This document shows positions 7,914 through 15,676 of a stretch of DNA of 64,000 bases, one piece after another. The stretch's first letter is position 1; each line of letters opens with the position of its first letter. This DNA is from Hyphomonadaceae bacterium BRH_c29. Its GTDB lineage: Bacteria > Pseudomonadota > Alphaproteobacteria > Caulobacterales > Hyphomonadaceae. Under the pieces are notes generated by a model. That model did no database searches, was not told the DNA's origin, and saw only the letters and a program-made list of their open reading frames with translations. The stretch spans positions 95,964-159,963 of the forward strand of contig LADW01000077.1 of assembly GCA_000961695.1 (NCBI GenBank), given 5' to 3'. Made by a program: the position numbers and the translations under genes.

Positions 7914-8948
7914 CTAAAGTTTGGCGTAGACGGCGCGGACCATGTCCGCAATTTCGAGGCAGGCCTTGCGCGAGCCCGGCGAAATCAGCGTGAAGGCCGT
8001 AAAAGCGTGCGGCAGGCTGTCATAACGCTTGTGGGTCACCGGCACACCGGCATCCTTCAGGCGCTTGGCATAGTCGTCGCCCTCATCGCACAGCGGGTCA
8101 TGCCCGGCCGTGATGACGACCGCTGGCGGCAGGCCGTCGAGATGCCCCGTCTGGCCCGGCGACAGCATCGGGTCTGCCCGGTTAAAGCCTTCCGGCAGAT
8201 ACTGGTCCATGAACCAGTTCATCGTGTCGGTGGACAGCGAGAACGTGTTGCCGAATTCCGTGCGGGAGGGGAAATCCTCCACAATGTCGACCGCCGGGTA
8301 AATCAGCAGCTGCATCACTGGCAGCGGCTTGTCCTCGCGCTGCATCTCCTGGGCGATAATGGCCGAGAAGTTTCCGCCCATGGAATCCCCGCCAACAGCA
8401 GCTGCGCCTTCCGGAGCCCCGAACTTCGCGGCATTGCGCATGCCCCATTCATAGGCGGCGATACAGTCGTCGATGCCAGCCGGGAATTTGTGCGGCGGCG
8501 CGAGGCGATAGTCGACCGACAGGACCGGGCATTTCACCTGGGCCGCCAGGATCGAGCACCAGGCATGACAGGTCTCGAGATCGCCGATCACGCCGCCGCC
8601 CATATGGAAGTACACCATCAGCGGCGCCTTGGGGTTCTGTCCGTCGGGCCGGTAGATGCGGGCCGGAATCTCGTTGCGATCAGGCCCTGGAATGGTCAGG
8701 TCTTCCGTCCGCACGCCGGGTTCGGCGGGCGCCTGGATCGCCGCCAGCGTGTCTTTGGTCACGGCCTGAACCGTTTCGGCTGGCAGGCTGGAAAGTGGCG
8801 GCGCATTGCGCCCGTTCCACATGACCAGTTGCAGCTGGGGCTCCAGCGTCCGGCCCCGGATCGTCAGCGGCTTGCCACCGGCCATTTTCACAAGGATGCC
8901 GCCCGGCAGTTTCATGATGAGCCGGGTGATGGTCTGTTGAAGGCTCAT
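7914..8948 (-). CDS. alpha/beta hydrolase, HSL-type esterase
   Basis: 344 aa. The oxyanion block appears as YFHMGGGV (113-120, a variant of HGGG), followed by DYRLAPPHKFPAGIDD and the nucleophile elbow GDSMGG (Ser189), where most HSL enzymes have GDSAGG. Asp in AGHDPLCDEG and His in LPHAFTAF complete the triad. The hormone-sensitive-lipase family hydrolyses short to medium acyl esters in the cytoplasm; no signal peptide is visible. It is the first gene of the minus-strand run with the two MDR genes and faces a TetR regulator gene 73 bp away on the same strand. Confidence 0.87.
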   Translation of the reverse strand: MSLQQTITRLIMKLPGGILVKMAGGKPLTIRGRTLEPQLQLVMWNGRNAPPLSSLPAETVQAVTKDTLAAIQAPAEPGVRTEDLTIPGPDRNEIPARIYRPDGQNPKAPLMVYFHMGGGVIGDLETCHAWCSILAAQVKCPVLSVDYRLAPPHKFPAGIDDCIAAYEWGMRNAAKFGAPEGAAAVGGDSMGGNFSAIIAQEMQREDKPLPVMQLLIYPAVDIVEDFPSRTEFGNTFSLSTDTMNWFMDQYLPEGFNRADPMLSPGQTGHLDGLPPAVVITAGHDPLCDEGDDYAKRLKDAGVPVTHKRYDSLPHAFTAFTLISPGSRKACLEIADMVRAVYAKL

Positions 8949-9021
8949 AGCCTCTCCCCTGTTGTGTTTCTTCGGGAAAGCTTAGACCTGCCTTCCCTCG
9001 CTCGCCAAGGGGGCAACAAGC

Positions 9022-9645
9022 TTACTTCGCGGCAAGCTCGCGCACGCCTGCCATCACCATCCGGGAGGCAAACGCGGTCGCACCCTCCACATCTACAGGC
9101 CGGCGCATCAGCATGATTTCGCCCATCTCGCGGGCGATGCCGATGGCGGCGGCGGTCAGATAGTCGATGTCGAGATTGGACGAGGTGTCGGCAGACAGGA
9201 TGCGTTCGAGGTCCGTCCGGATTTCGGCGGCGACAGCGGACATTTCCGGCGTGTCCACGCGCACACCGATCAGGGCGAGGTGCGAAGATCCCCCTTCAAT
9301 CGCCTGCAGGTTTTCCTCGGCAATGAAGCTGAAATAGGCGCGATAGGCATCGTTCATGTAATCCTGCGCAGTGCGGGCGCGGGCGCGTACGTCTTTCAAC
9401 AGGAACCGGAAACGATAGGTGGAATCCTCGGCAATGGCCTCGAACACCTCCTCCTTGGATTTGAAGTAATTGTAGAACGTGCCTGCGGCGAGGTCCGTCT
9501 CGCGGATGATATCGCGCACGGTGGTTGCCTCGAAGCCAATCCGGGCGAACACGCGCCGGCCCGCATCGAGGATCGCCCGTCGGTTCGCCGCCTTGGAGCG
9601 CGCACGCTTGCCGGTTTCCGTCGCACCTGTGAGATCAACTGTCAT
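9022..9645 (-). CDS. TetR/AcrR family transcriptional regulator
   Basis: 207 aa. The N-terminal TetR HTH spans about residues 20-68 (RRAILDAGRRVFARIGFEATTVRDIIRETDLAAGTFYNYFKSKEEV region), followed by an all-helical ligand domain. It lies directly upstream of the esterase/MDR genes on the same strand, so it is the obvious candidate regulator of that operon. An imperfect 20-bp palindrome just upstream of its start may be an autoregulatory operator. The ligand cannot be predicted, though acyl-CoA or aromatic ligands are common for this family. Confidence 0.9.
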   Translation of the reverse strand: MTVDLTGATETGKRARSKAANRRAILDAGRRVFARIGFEATTVRDIIRETDLAAGTFYNYFKSKEEVFEAIAEDSTYRFRFLLKDVRARARTAQDYMNDAYRAYFSFIAEENLQAIEGGSSHLALIGVRVDTPEMSAVAAEIRTDLERILSADTSSNLDIDYLTAAAIGIAREMGEIMLMRRPVDVEGATAFASRMVMAGVRELAAK

Positions 9646-9649
9646 GAAA

Positions 9650-9669
9650 TACCGTCCTACCTGGCAGTA
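9650..9669. promoter_or_regulatory. candidate TetR operator
   Basis: TACCGTCCTACCTGGCAGTA is an imperfect 20-bp palindrome (outer TAC/GTA arms match, two inner mismatches) lying 5 bp before the TetR start codon. The position suits autorepression. Weak by sequence alone. Confidence 0.35.
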
Positions 9670-9780
9670 TCGTGGCCGAAGGCGTCATGATGTGTCAACT
9701 TTCTTCGCGTGCAGAGCTGCAATGCGTTTCGGCTGAAATTTCAGGGAATTGGCGAGGCGGAAGTCTTCGGGACCGCTCCG

Positions 9781-10479
9781 CTAGCCCGCTTTGGCCAGAG
9801 TATTCAGCACTTTGTTGCCACCGCCTTCAATCTTCTTCTGCCGCATCATGTTCAGGATCATGCCGAACACGACGCGCAGGATAATCAGGATCAGCACGCC
9901 CAGCAGAGGCTGGCCAAACGCCAGCATCAGGCCCGCACCGAGAATGATCGCCACATGCAGCGTCACGATCCGGCCATAGGGTGCGAACATCTCCACCTGG
10001 ATCTCGGCTGTGCGATAGCCGCCTCGCAGGATGAAATCGACGAGGTAGAAAAGCGCGTTCACCGCAATGATGGCGGTGACGAACCAGGTCATGTGGCTGC
10101 CGGTGCCGAGCGCCCAGTCGATCAGCGACCGCATCCCGTTTACCCCCGGCCCTTCAATGTCTCCATCGCCACCGGCAAAGGCACGCAGGAAAATGCCGTG
10201 GCCGAAACAGAACATGCCGTAGTGGACTGTGAAGAAGGGCACCATGAACAGGGCAATCGCCAGATTGACGATATTGCCCGCCACCGTGCCGATCATGCGC
10301 AGCGCCGTGAAAGCCCCGATGATCAGGTTCTCCAGCCAGTAGAGCGCTACCAGCGGCACGGCCTTCCAGCCGAAAAAGACCACGGCGATCACGGGCAACA
10401 GGTCTACCAGCAGGCTCGCCCAGGCGAGCGGGTCGCGATAAGTCCGCGCGAACAGGTCCGGATCGAAAAAGCGCTTCAT
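9781..10479 (-). CDS. DUF6498 membrane protein
   Basis: 232 aa. Hydrophobic segments are visible near residues 20-38, 60-85, 125-150, 170-190 and 195-212. The sequences YWLENLIIGAFTALRM and FFTVHYGMFCFGHGIF match my recollection of DUF6498, an integral membrane family of unknown function. The C-terminal tail is basic (MMRQKKIEGGGNK). It lies 24 bp downstream of the M23 peptidase gene on the same strand and may be the last gene of the FMO-M23-DUF6498 operon. Confidence 0.8.
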   Translation of the reverse strand: MKRFFDPDLFARTYRDPLAWASLLVDLLPVIAVVFFGWKAVPLVALYWLENLIIGAFTALRMIGTVAGNIVNLAIALFMVPFFTVHYGMFCFGHGIFLRAFAGGDGDIEGPGVNGMRSLIDWALGTGSHMTWFVTAIIAVNALFYLVDFILRGGYRTAEIQVEMFAPYGRIVTLHVAIILGAGLMLAFGQPLLGVLILIILRVVFGMILNMMRQKKIEGGGNKVLNTLAKAG

Positions 10480-10503
10480 TGAGGGTCCCCACCCGTGTCT
10501 CGA

Positions 10504-11175
10504 CTAGCTGCCCGGATTGTAGGCCGGGAACTCGAACGGGTTGCGGGGATCAAGCCCCTTGGACCCTCTGGGATTGTTGTAGTTCCCTGTGAGGATCTCG
10601 AAGTGGAGATGGATGGCCGTCGCATTGCCGGACTGCCCCATCATGCCGAGTTCCTGGCCGAAGCCGACTTCCGCGCCGGCCTGAATGCCCTCAGAAAAAT
10701 AGGCCAAGTGGGCATAGCGCGTGTAGACCCCGCCGCCATGATCGATCAGCACCATATTGCCATAACCAGTCGACACGCGCGCCTCGAGGATGCGCCCCGG
10801 CGCTGCGGAATAGACCGGGCCAGCTGGCACGGATTGCAGGTCGATCCCGTCATGACGGCGCGCCGAGCGGAAGCCGAAGCCGGACGAGAGGCAGACATCG
10901 TTCGACGGCGCCGTCGCCAGCACGATCTGCCCCACCACGATGATCGGCTTGTAGTCGGTGACCCAGAAGTCAGAATCCATGGGCGGCGCGTTGGTGACAT
11001 AGATGCCGCCGCACGAGCGCAGGTAAGCATTCGGCTGGAAGGTGCCCTGGACAGTGGCCGTGACCTGTGGCGGGCCGGGGGGCGGCGTGTAGGTTCGCAC
11101 CTGTACTGGCGCCGGCGCGGACGCACACGCAGCCAGGAAAACAAGTGTGAGGGCAGCCCCCAGCAGCCTTATCAT
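10504..11175 (-). CDS. M23 family metallopeptidase lipoprotein (LytM domain)
   Basis: 223 aa. A lipoprotein signal (LVFLAACAS, lipidated Cys17) is followed by a Pro-rich linker, then an M23 domain with RRHDGIDLQ (H108, D112), YGNMVLIDHGGGVYTRYAH (H156) and HLHFE (H189/H191). The canonical zinc ligands H, D and HxH are all present, so the enzyme should be an active peptidoglycan endopeptidase rather than a degenerate LytM activator. Its ATG overlaps the stop of the upstream flavin monooxygenase gene (ATGA), which implies translational coupling despite the unrelated functions. Confidence 0.9.
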   Translation of the reverse strand: MIRLLGAALTLVFLAACASAPAPVQVRTYTPPPGPPQVTATVQGTFQPNAYLRSCGGIYVTNAPPMDSDFWVTDYKPIIVVGQIVLATAPSNDVCLSSGFGFRSARRHDGIDLQSVPAGPVYSAAPGRILEARVSTGYGNMVLIDHGGGVYTRYAHLAYFSEGIQAGAEVGFGQELGMMGQSGNATAIHLHFEILTGNYNNPRGSKGLDPRNPFEFPAYNPGS

Positions 11176-12503
11176 GCCGTTACCTTCACCCGTTTCGCGC
11201 CCCGCTCAATCTCCTTTGTGAGGTCTCGACAATAAAGGTTAAAATCAACCTGCATCCGGTGGCGCGGGCTATCATAGAAATGGCCGAGATGGGCCTTTTC
11301 GTCAGCCGCCGTGACGCGGTCCATCTCTGCAGCATCCGGGAAGGCATAGTCGCCATTGAGGGCCGCGCCGACGAGCTTGGACTGCTGCTCGGCAAAGTTC
11401 ACCAGCGTCGGCAGCGGCTGGGCGAGACCGAGGAAGAAGATCGTCTCCCGGCCCGGTTTCACCATACGCTTGAACAGCGGGAACGTGTTGTCCTTTGGCG
11501 TCAGGTCAGGCTGTTTCAGGAACGGGAAGGTCACGTTGTAGCCGGTCGCCCAGATGATCGCGTCGACCTTCTCGCGGGTCCCGTCGGTGAAGACCACGCC
11601 ATCGCCATCCAGCTTCTCGATGCCGGGCTTCGGCGTGATGTCGCCGCATCCGACGCGCGTGAGGAACTCACCTGACACAGAGGGGTGGCCTTCAAGCGGC
11701 TCGTGATCGGGCTTGGGCAGGCCGTAGTCTTCCATCATGCCGATGGTCTTCTTGATCTTGGCCCGCGCCAGCTTGCGGCCGAGGCTGGACGGCAACCAGG
11801 CCGGCAGCACCGCCTTGTCGGCCGGCTTTCCGTCCATGTATTTCGGCAGCACCCAAACGCCCCGGCGCATCGAGATCAGCAGCTTCGCAGCCAGCGGGCG
11901 CTGGGACAGTTCCGACGAGATGTCCATCGCCGAATTGCCAGCCCCGACAATCATCACGTGCTTGCCGCGGAAATCGTAGGGTTCGAACGGGTCTGTGTAA
12001 TTGTGGGAGTGAACCTGGTAACCATCGAAATGGCCGGGATAGCTCGGCATCCGCGCGTCCCAGTGGTGGCCGTTGGCGACCACGACCGCATCATATTCCC
12101 GGCTCTCCCCCGTCGACAGGGTCACCTTCCAGCGCCCGCCCGGCAGATCTTCGACACTGGTCACGGCCGTATTGAATGTGATCGTGTCGCGCAGGCCGAA
12201 ATGATCTACGTAATCGTGGAAATACTGCAGCAGCTGGGCGTGATGGGGAAAGTCCGGCCAGTGTTCCGGCACGGGATAATCCTCGAAAGCGAGGCGCCAT
12301 TTCGACGTGTCGATATGCAGGCTCTGATAGCAGGACGAGGCGCCGTTGGGGTTCTTGTAATACCAGTTCCCGCCGATATCGTCCGACATCTCGAAACAGT
12401 CATACGGCAGGTCATAATCCTTGAGGCGCTTGGCCATCGTAAAGCCCGAGCACCCCGCCCCGATAATGCAAGTTTTTGGCTTGCTTCCTGCGTCAAATGC
12501 CAT
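11172..12503 (-). CDS. flavin-containing monooxygenase family protein
   Basis: 443 aa from the ATG at 12503, preceded by a strong AGGAGG; the 641-aa track ORF runs through the promoter and the divergent thioesterase gene, so the long start is rejected. The FAD motif is IIGAGCSGF (14-21), the FMO signature-like FDGYQVHSHNY, and a second dinucleotide motif MIVGAGNSAMD. The family uses NADPH, FAD and O2 to oxygenate soft nucleophiles or perform Baeyer-Villiger oxidation. It is divergent from two thioesterase genes, with a palindromic site between them. Confidence 0.87.
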   Translation of the reverse strand: MAFDAGSKPKTCIIGAGCSGFTMAKRLKDYDLPYDCFEMSDDIGGNWYYKNPNGASSCYQSLHIDTSKWRLAFEDYPVPEHWPDFPHHAQLLQYFHDYVDHFGLRDTITFNTAVTSVEDLPGGRWKVTLSTGESREYDAVVVANGHHWDARMPSYPGHFDGYQVHSHNYTDPFEPYDFRGKHVMIVGAGNSAMDISSELSQRPLAAKLLISMRRGVWVLPKYMDGKPADKAVLPAWLPSSLGRKLARAKIKKTIGMMEDYGLPKPDHEPLEGHPSVSGEFLTRVGCGDITPKPGIEKLDGDGVVFTDGTREKVDAIIWATGYNVTFPFLKQPDLTPKDNTFPLFKRMVKPGRETIFFLGLAQPLPTLVNFAEQQSKLVGAALNGDYAFPDAAEMDRVTAADEKAHLGHFYDSPRHRMQVDFNLYCRDLTKEIERGAKRVKVTA

Positions 12504-12513
12504 TGTTTCCTCC

Positions 12514-12526
12514 TGACCTGAGGTCA
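12514..12526. promoter_or_regulatory. palindromic operator candidate TGACCTGAGGTCA
   Basis: Perfect inverted repeat TGACCT-G-AGGTCA in the 90-bp divergent region between the monooxygenase and thioesterase genes, immediately upstream of the monooxygenase SD. A possible minus-strand promoter upstream of it reads TTGACG, 16 bp, TAACAT, which would place the palindrome in the 5' UTR, a repressor-like position. A second palindrome, CGGATGTTATCCG, lies at 12547-12559. Confidence 0.5.
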
Positions 12527-12593
12527 TGTGTATTTTATAAGCTTCCCGGATGTTATCCGAGGCAAAAGGCACGTCAAATGAATGAGGCCCGAT

Positions 12594-13073
12594 ATGACTG
12601 ATGACGCCACGCCAACCCAGGAACCCTGGCAGATCATGGGCGAAAACATTGAGCTGATGACCGGCGGCATCCCCTGGGGACGCCGGATGAGCTTTCGCGT
12701 GACCAAGCTGGAAAAGGGCCGTGTCTGGGGCGTGCAGCCCTGGAAAGAGCGCCTTGTGGGCGACCCGGACACAGGCGTGATCCATGGCGGCGTGCTGACG
12801 GCCTTCCTCGACAACCTGTCCGGCATGGCGGCAAGCTCGTCCCTCAACGAGGCCCGGTTCGTCTCCACGCTGGACCTCAGGATCGATTATATGCGACCGG
12901 CCGAGCCAAAGCGTGAGATCATCGGCGAGGCCGAGTGCTATCACATCACCCGCAATGTCTGCTTCACCCATGCCTGGGCCTATCATGAGAACCGAGACAA
13001 GGTGATCGCCACTGCCGCAGGTGCCTTCGCCATCAACATGCCCCGCGCGATCAGCACGATGAGACCCTTCTGA
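12594..13073 (+). CDS. PaaI-type hotdog thioesterase
   Basis: 159 aa from ATG 12594, chosen because GAGG lies 6 nt upstream; the track start at 12582 has no SD. The hotdog domain has the family signature HGGVLTAFLDN and ends with a strand pair (VIATAAGAFAIN). PaaI-type enzymes hydrolyse acyl-CoA or aryl-CoA thioesters in the cytoplasm. The gene is followed 1 bp later by a second, divergent PaaI paralogue, so the two probably act as a pair or heteromer. Divergent from the flavin monooxygenase. Substrate unknown. Confidence 0.88.
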   Translation: MTDDATPTQEPWQIMGENIELMTGGIPWGRRMSFRVTKLEKGRVWGVQPWKERLVGDPDTGVIHGGVLTAFLDNLSGMAASSSLNEARFVSTLDLRIDYMRPAEPKREIIGEAECYHITRNVCFTHAWAYHENRDKVIATAAGAFAINMPRAISTMRPF

Positions 13074-13074
13074 C

Positions 13075-13509
13075 ATGACCGACGACACCCCCCTCATCAG
13101 CCGCGCTGACCAGGTTTATGCCTTCCTTGGCCGCACACCCTTTGCGCAGGAAATCGGCATGCGCTGTGAGGTCATGGGCGACGAGATGACCGCGATCATG
13201 CCGTTTCAGGACAAGCTGATCGGGAATATCGCGATCAAGGCCCTGCACGGAGGCGCCATCGGCGCGTTTCTGGAGCTGACCGCCATGGCGCAGGTTTTCC
13301 TTGTCGCCGAGCACCTGACCCGCCCGCCGCGGCCGATCAATATGACGATCGACTATCTGCGCCAGGGCCACGCAAAGGACACGTATGCGCGGGCGACCAT
13401 TACAAAGATGGGCCGGCGCATGTGCTCGGTACAGGCAGAGGCCTGGCAGGATGAGCGTTCGAAACCGGTCACGACCTTGCTGGCGCACTTCATGGTGGGC
13501 GGTGAGTAA
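13075..13509 (+). CDS. PaaI-type hotdog thioesterase
   Basis: 144 aa hotdog protein with LHGGAIGAFLELTAMA, the helix equivalent to HGGVLTAFLDN in the preceding gene, and IDYLRQGHAKDTYARATI in the sheet. The start codon is 1 bp after the upstream stop. Paired PaaI-like genes of this type occur in acyl-CoA degradation regions of alphaproteobacteria; the second copy may be catalytic or structural. The gene ends 24 bp before the first ACCGTATAAAC repeat array. Confidence 0.85.
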   Translation: MTDDTPLISRADQVYAFLGRTPFAQEIGMRCEVMGDEMTAIMPFQDKLIGNIAIKALHGGAIGAFLELTAMAQVFLVAEHLTRPPRPINMTIDYLRQGHAKDTYARATITKMGRRMCSVQAEAWQDERSKPVTTLLAHFMVGGE

Positions 13510-13533
13510 GCTGTTGGATAAGCCCGCCTTCAG

Positions 13534-13578
13534 ACCGTATAAAACACCGTATAAACACCATGTAAGGACCGTATAAGC
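13534..13578. repeat. four-unit 11-bp array (copy A), unit ACCGTATAAAC
   Basis: Four head-to-tail units: ACCGTATAAAAC (12 bp), ACCGTATAAAC, ACCATGTAAGG and ACCGTATAAGC. A homologous array with the same 12-11-11-11 layout is at 55259-55303. Both lie between the stop codons of convergent genes. The 11-bp period is close to one helical turn. Not a recognisable terminator, since no long hairpin or T-run is present. Confidence 0.85.
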
Positions 13579-13593
13579 GGCCAGAACGTCGCC

Positions 13594-14841
13594 CTAGTCC
13601 GCGCTGACTTCCGGAAAGGCGCGGGTGAGCTGACGGTTCCACTCGAACTGGACCTGCCAGTTGACGTCGGTCTCGTCCATCAGCGCCAAGCGCACAATGA
13701 CGAGATCCCGGCTGGGAACGATCCAGATCGTCTGACCTTCATGGCCCTGCGCGTAGAAGGCGTCCTCCCAGGCAGGTGTCAGCCAGAAGCCCATGCCGTA
13801 GAAATCCGCGTTTGAGCCCGGCGCCGGGCTGCGCGCCTGATCGACCCAACCTTCCGGCAACAGGCGCGCCCCATCCCACACGCCATCGCGCAGGTAGAGA
13901 TAGCCGAATTTCGCATAGTCCCGCGCAGAGGCCCAGACGTTCGAGCCGCCGAGATACGTGCCAGCCGGATCAAACTCCGGCTGGGCATCCATGCCGAGCG
14001 GCTTGAAGAATAGTCGCCGAAACAGAGCCGCTGTCCGACAGGGCTTTGTTTTCTCAAACGCGTCGTTCCATACGTCTTCCGGACCATCATTCGGCAACGT
14101 ATCGGTACAAGAATACAATTCCGGTGCTTCGAGCACTTCCTTCAAACTCAAAGGGGATTCTTGCGGAATCTCATTTTTGCTGACGGCGTCAAGGAGCCGG
14201 TCCTGAACTGCACGCCCGGCCGCATCAAAGCCAGCCGTCGAATAGTTCCAGACCGTGCCCGGCTTGTGCGCCAGCGGGAATTCATCCCGGATGAAACGGA
14301 TGACGTCAAACCGTCCGGGTCCGAACATCATCCGGATCGCGTCGAAGGATTCGAATTCCCCGCCTGCATCTTCCTGATAGTCCAGCCCGTCGGTCATGGT
14401 GATCCATTGGCGCCAGGTGATGGCCGCGCGCGGGTCGCCGACTTCAAAGACGCCGGGCATGGGTGCGTCGATGTCTTCAATCAGGCCGAGTTGGACGGCG
14501 CGGCCGACCAGTGCCGACGTGATGGATTTTGCCAGGCTCCACGAAATATGTTTCGTGTCCGGGCCAAAGCCGTCGCCATAGGCCTCTGCCACAAGCTTGC
14601 CCTTGTAGATGATGACCACACCATGGGTCACGCCCGCCACGTCGTTGCGGCCCCCGGCCATGGCATTGGCGATCAGTTCCCGAACCGCTGCTTCAGCCTC
14701 CGGCGGAATCTCGCCCGTCTCCCAGCTAGATGTCGGCCAGGCGAGGCCCTCGGGCTGCGCCGGCAGCGGCACAAGCGGCTGGGCTGCTACCGCAAAGGGC
14801 ATCAGCAATGCGGCGCACGCGATGAAAAAGTTGCGCACCAT
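13594..14841 (-). CDS. serine hydrolase, class C beta-lactamase-like
   Basis: 415 aa. The signal peptide (about 1-20, VAA-QP) is followed by the active-site SxxK motif SLAK (S102, K105) and a YST triplet (WNYSTAGF, Y200) in the place of YxN. This pattern matches the beta-lactamase/6-aminohexanoate-dimer hydrolase and esterase EstB group rather than a true AmpC. Periplasmic amide or ester hydrolysis is expected; resistance is not implied. It is convergent with the thioesterase gene across the repeat array. Confidence 0.85.
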   Translation of the reverse strand: MVRNFFIACAALLMPFAVAAQPLVPLPAQPEGLAWPTSSWETGEIPPEAEAAVRELIANAMAGGRNDVAGVTHGVVIIYKGKLVAEAYGDGFGPDTKHISWSLAKSITSALVGRAVQLGLIEDIDAPMPGVFEVGDPRAAITWRQWITMTDGLDYQEDAGGEFESFDAIRMMFGPGRFDVIRFIRDEFPLAHKPGTVWNYSTAGFDAAGRAVQDRLLDAVSKNEIPQESPLSLKEVLEAPELYSCTDTLPNDGPEDVWNDAFEKTKPCRTAALFRRLFFKPLGMDAQPEFDPAGTYLGGSNVWASARDYAKFGYLYLRDGVWDGARLLPEGWVDQARSPAPGSNADFYGMGFWLTPAWEDAFYAQGHEGQTIWIVPSRDLVIVRLALMDETDVNWQVQFEWNRQLTRAFPEVSAD

Positions 14842-14885
14842 GGCGCTTCTCTCCTACTGTTACAGTTCAGACTTAGGGGAAAAAG

Positions 14886-15218
14886 GTGAGATACGTCAAA
14901 GCGCTTCTCGCGATAACTGTCGCATTGGCCGCAGGGTGCGGGCTGGGGTCGCCCCAGCCGGTGGAGCCTCAGGCGGCTGAGACCAGCGAGACAAGCCATG
15001 CCCAGACCTATACAGCGTTCGGCGCGGTTCATGTCTGTTCCTGCGTGCATGTTTCCGGCCGCAGCATGGAAAGCTGCGAGCAGGATTTCACGACAGATAT
15101 GACGGGTATTTCGTTCAGCAGCGACGGCGATGTCATGCGCGCCTCCGCTTTGGACGGCCAGGTCAGCGCGGAAGCCCGGTTCACGCCGGGCCTCGGCTGC
15201 ACGCTGGTCGCGCCATGA
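14886..15218 (+). CDS. small hypothetical lipoprotein
   Basis: 110 aa from a GTG start with AGGGG 6 nt upstream. The lipobox ITVALAAGC places the lipidated Cys at residue 18. The mature part is short and has cysteines in VCSCVHVSG and SCEQDF plus a late GLGCTLV, suggesting disulfides. I do not recognise a family. Its stop overlaps the next lipoprotein start (ATGA), so the two are co-translated. Confidence 0.72.
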   Translation: MRYVKALLAITVALAAGCGLGSPQPVEPQAAETSETSHAQTYTAFGAVHVCSCVHVSGRSMESCEQDFTTDMTGISFSSDGDVMRASALDGQVSAEARFTPGLGCTLVAP

Positions 15219-15673
15219 AACGCGCCGCCTTTCTTCTCGTCCTCGCCCTGCTTGGCGCCTGCGTCAGCGCGCCTGAGCAGACGTCAGACCATCCACTTGG
15301 CTGGATCAGTGGCTGCTGGGAAAATATCGATGGCGATTACCGCGAAGTCTGGTCCCGGCCGGACCATGGCTATCTGTTCGGCTATGCCCTCTCTCTGAAG
15401 GGCGACGCGGTGACCTTTTTTGAACAGTCGCGCATCGATCCAGGTAAAGCCCCCGGCGAGGCTTATGTGTTCAATGCCTATCCGGCCGGGAAAGGTCCTT
15501 CCGCCTTTACGGAAATCGAACGCAGCGAAACCAGCATCACCTTCGCAGACCCCAGCCACGACTATCCTCAACGCATCCGCTATGCCCGCGACGGAAACCG
15601 GATGATTGCGGAGATTTCCCTGATCGACGGATCAAAAGGCCAGGGCTTCGCCTTCCGGCGCTGCAGGCACTAG
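15215..15673 (+). CDS. DUF6265-type lipoprotein
   Basis: 152 aa. The signal ends in LLGAC (lipid Cys16). The domain begins LGWISGCWENIDGDYREVWSRP and ends SHDYPQRIRYARDGNRM; these blocks match DUF6265, a small lipocalin-like exported family without known function. Start codon overlaps the upstream lipoprotein stop. The gene ends 3 bp from the convergent PdaC/DUF3298 gene. Confidence 0.8.
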   Translation: MKRAAFLLVLALLGACVSAPEQTSDHPLGWISGCWENIDGDYREVWSRPDHGYLFGYALSLKGDAVTFFEQSRIDPGKAPGEAYVFNAYPAGKGPSAFTEIERSETSITFADPSHDYPQRIRYARDGNRMIAEISLIDGSKGQGFAFRRCRH

Positions 15674-15676
15674 CGC

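Noticed and set aside
7803-9116. 437-codon ORF on the plus strand
   Set aside because: Lies antisense to the esterase and MDR genes; His/Arg-rich shadow.
12504-13097. N-terminal extension of the flavin monooxygenase ORF
   Set aside because: It would overlap the divergent thioesterase coding sequence; a good AGGAGG precedes the internal ATG at 12503.
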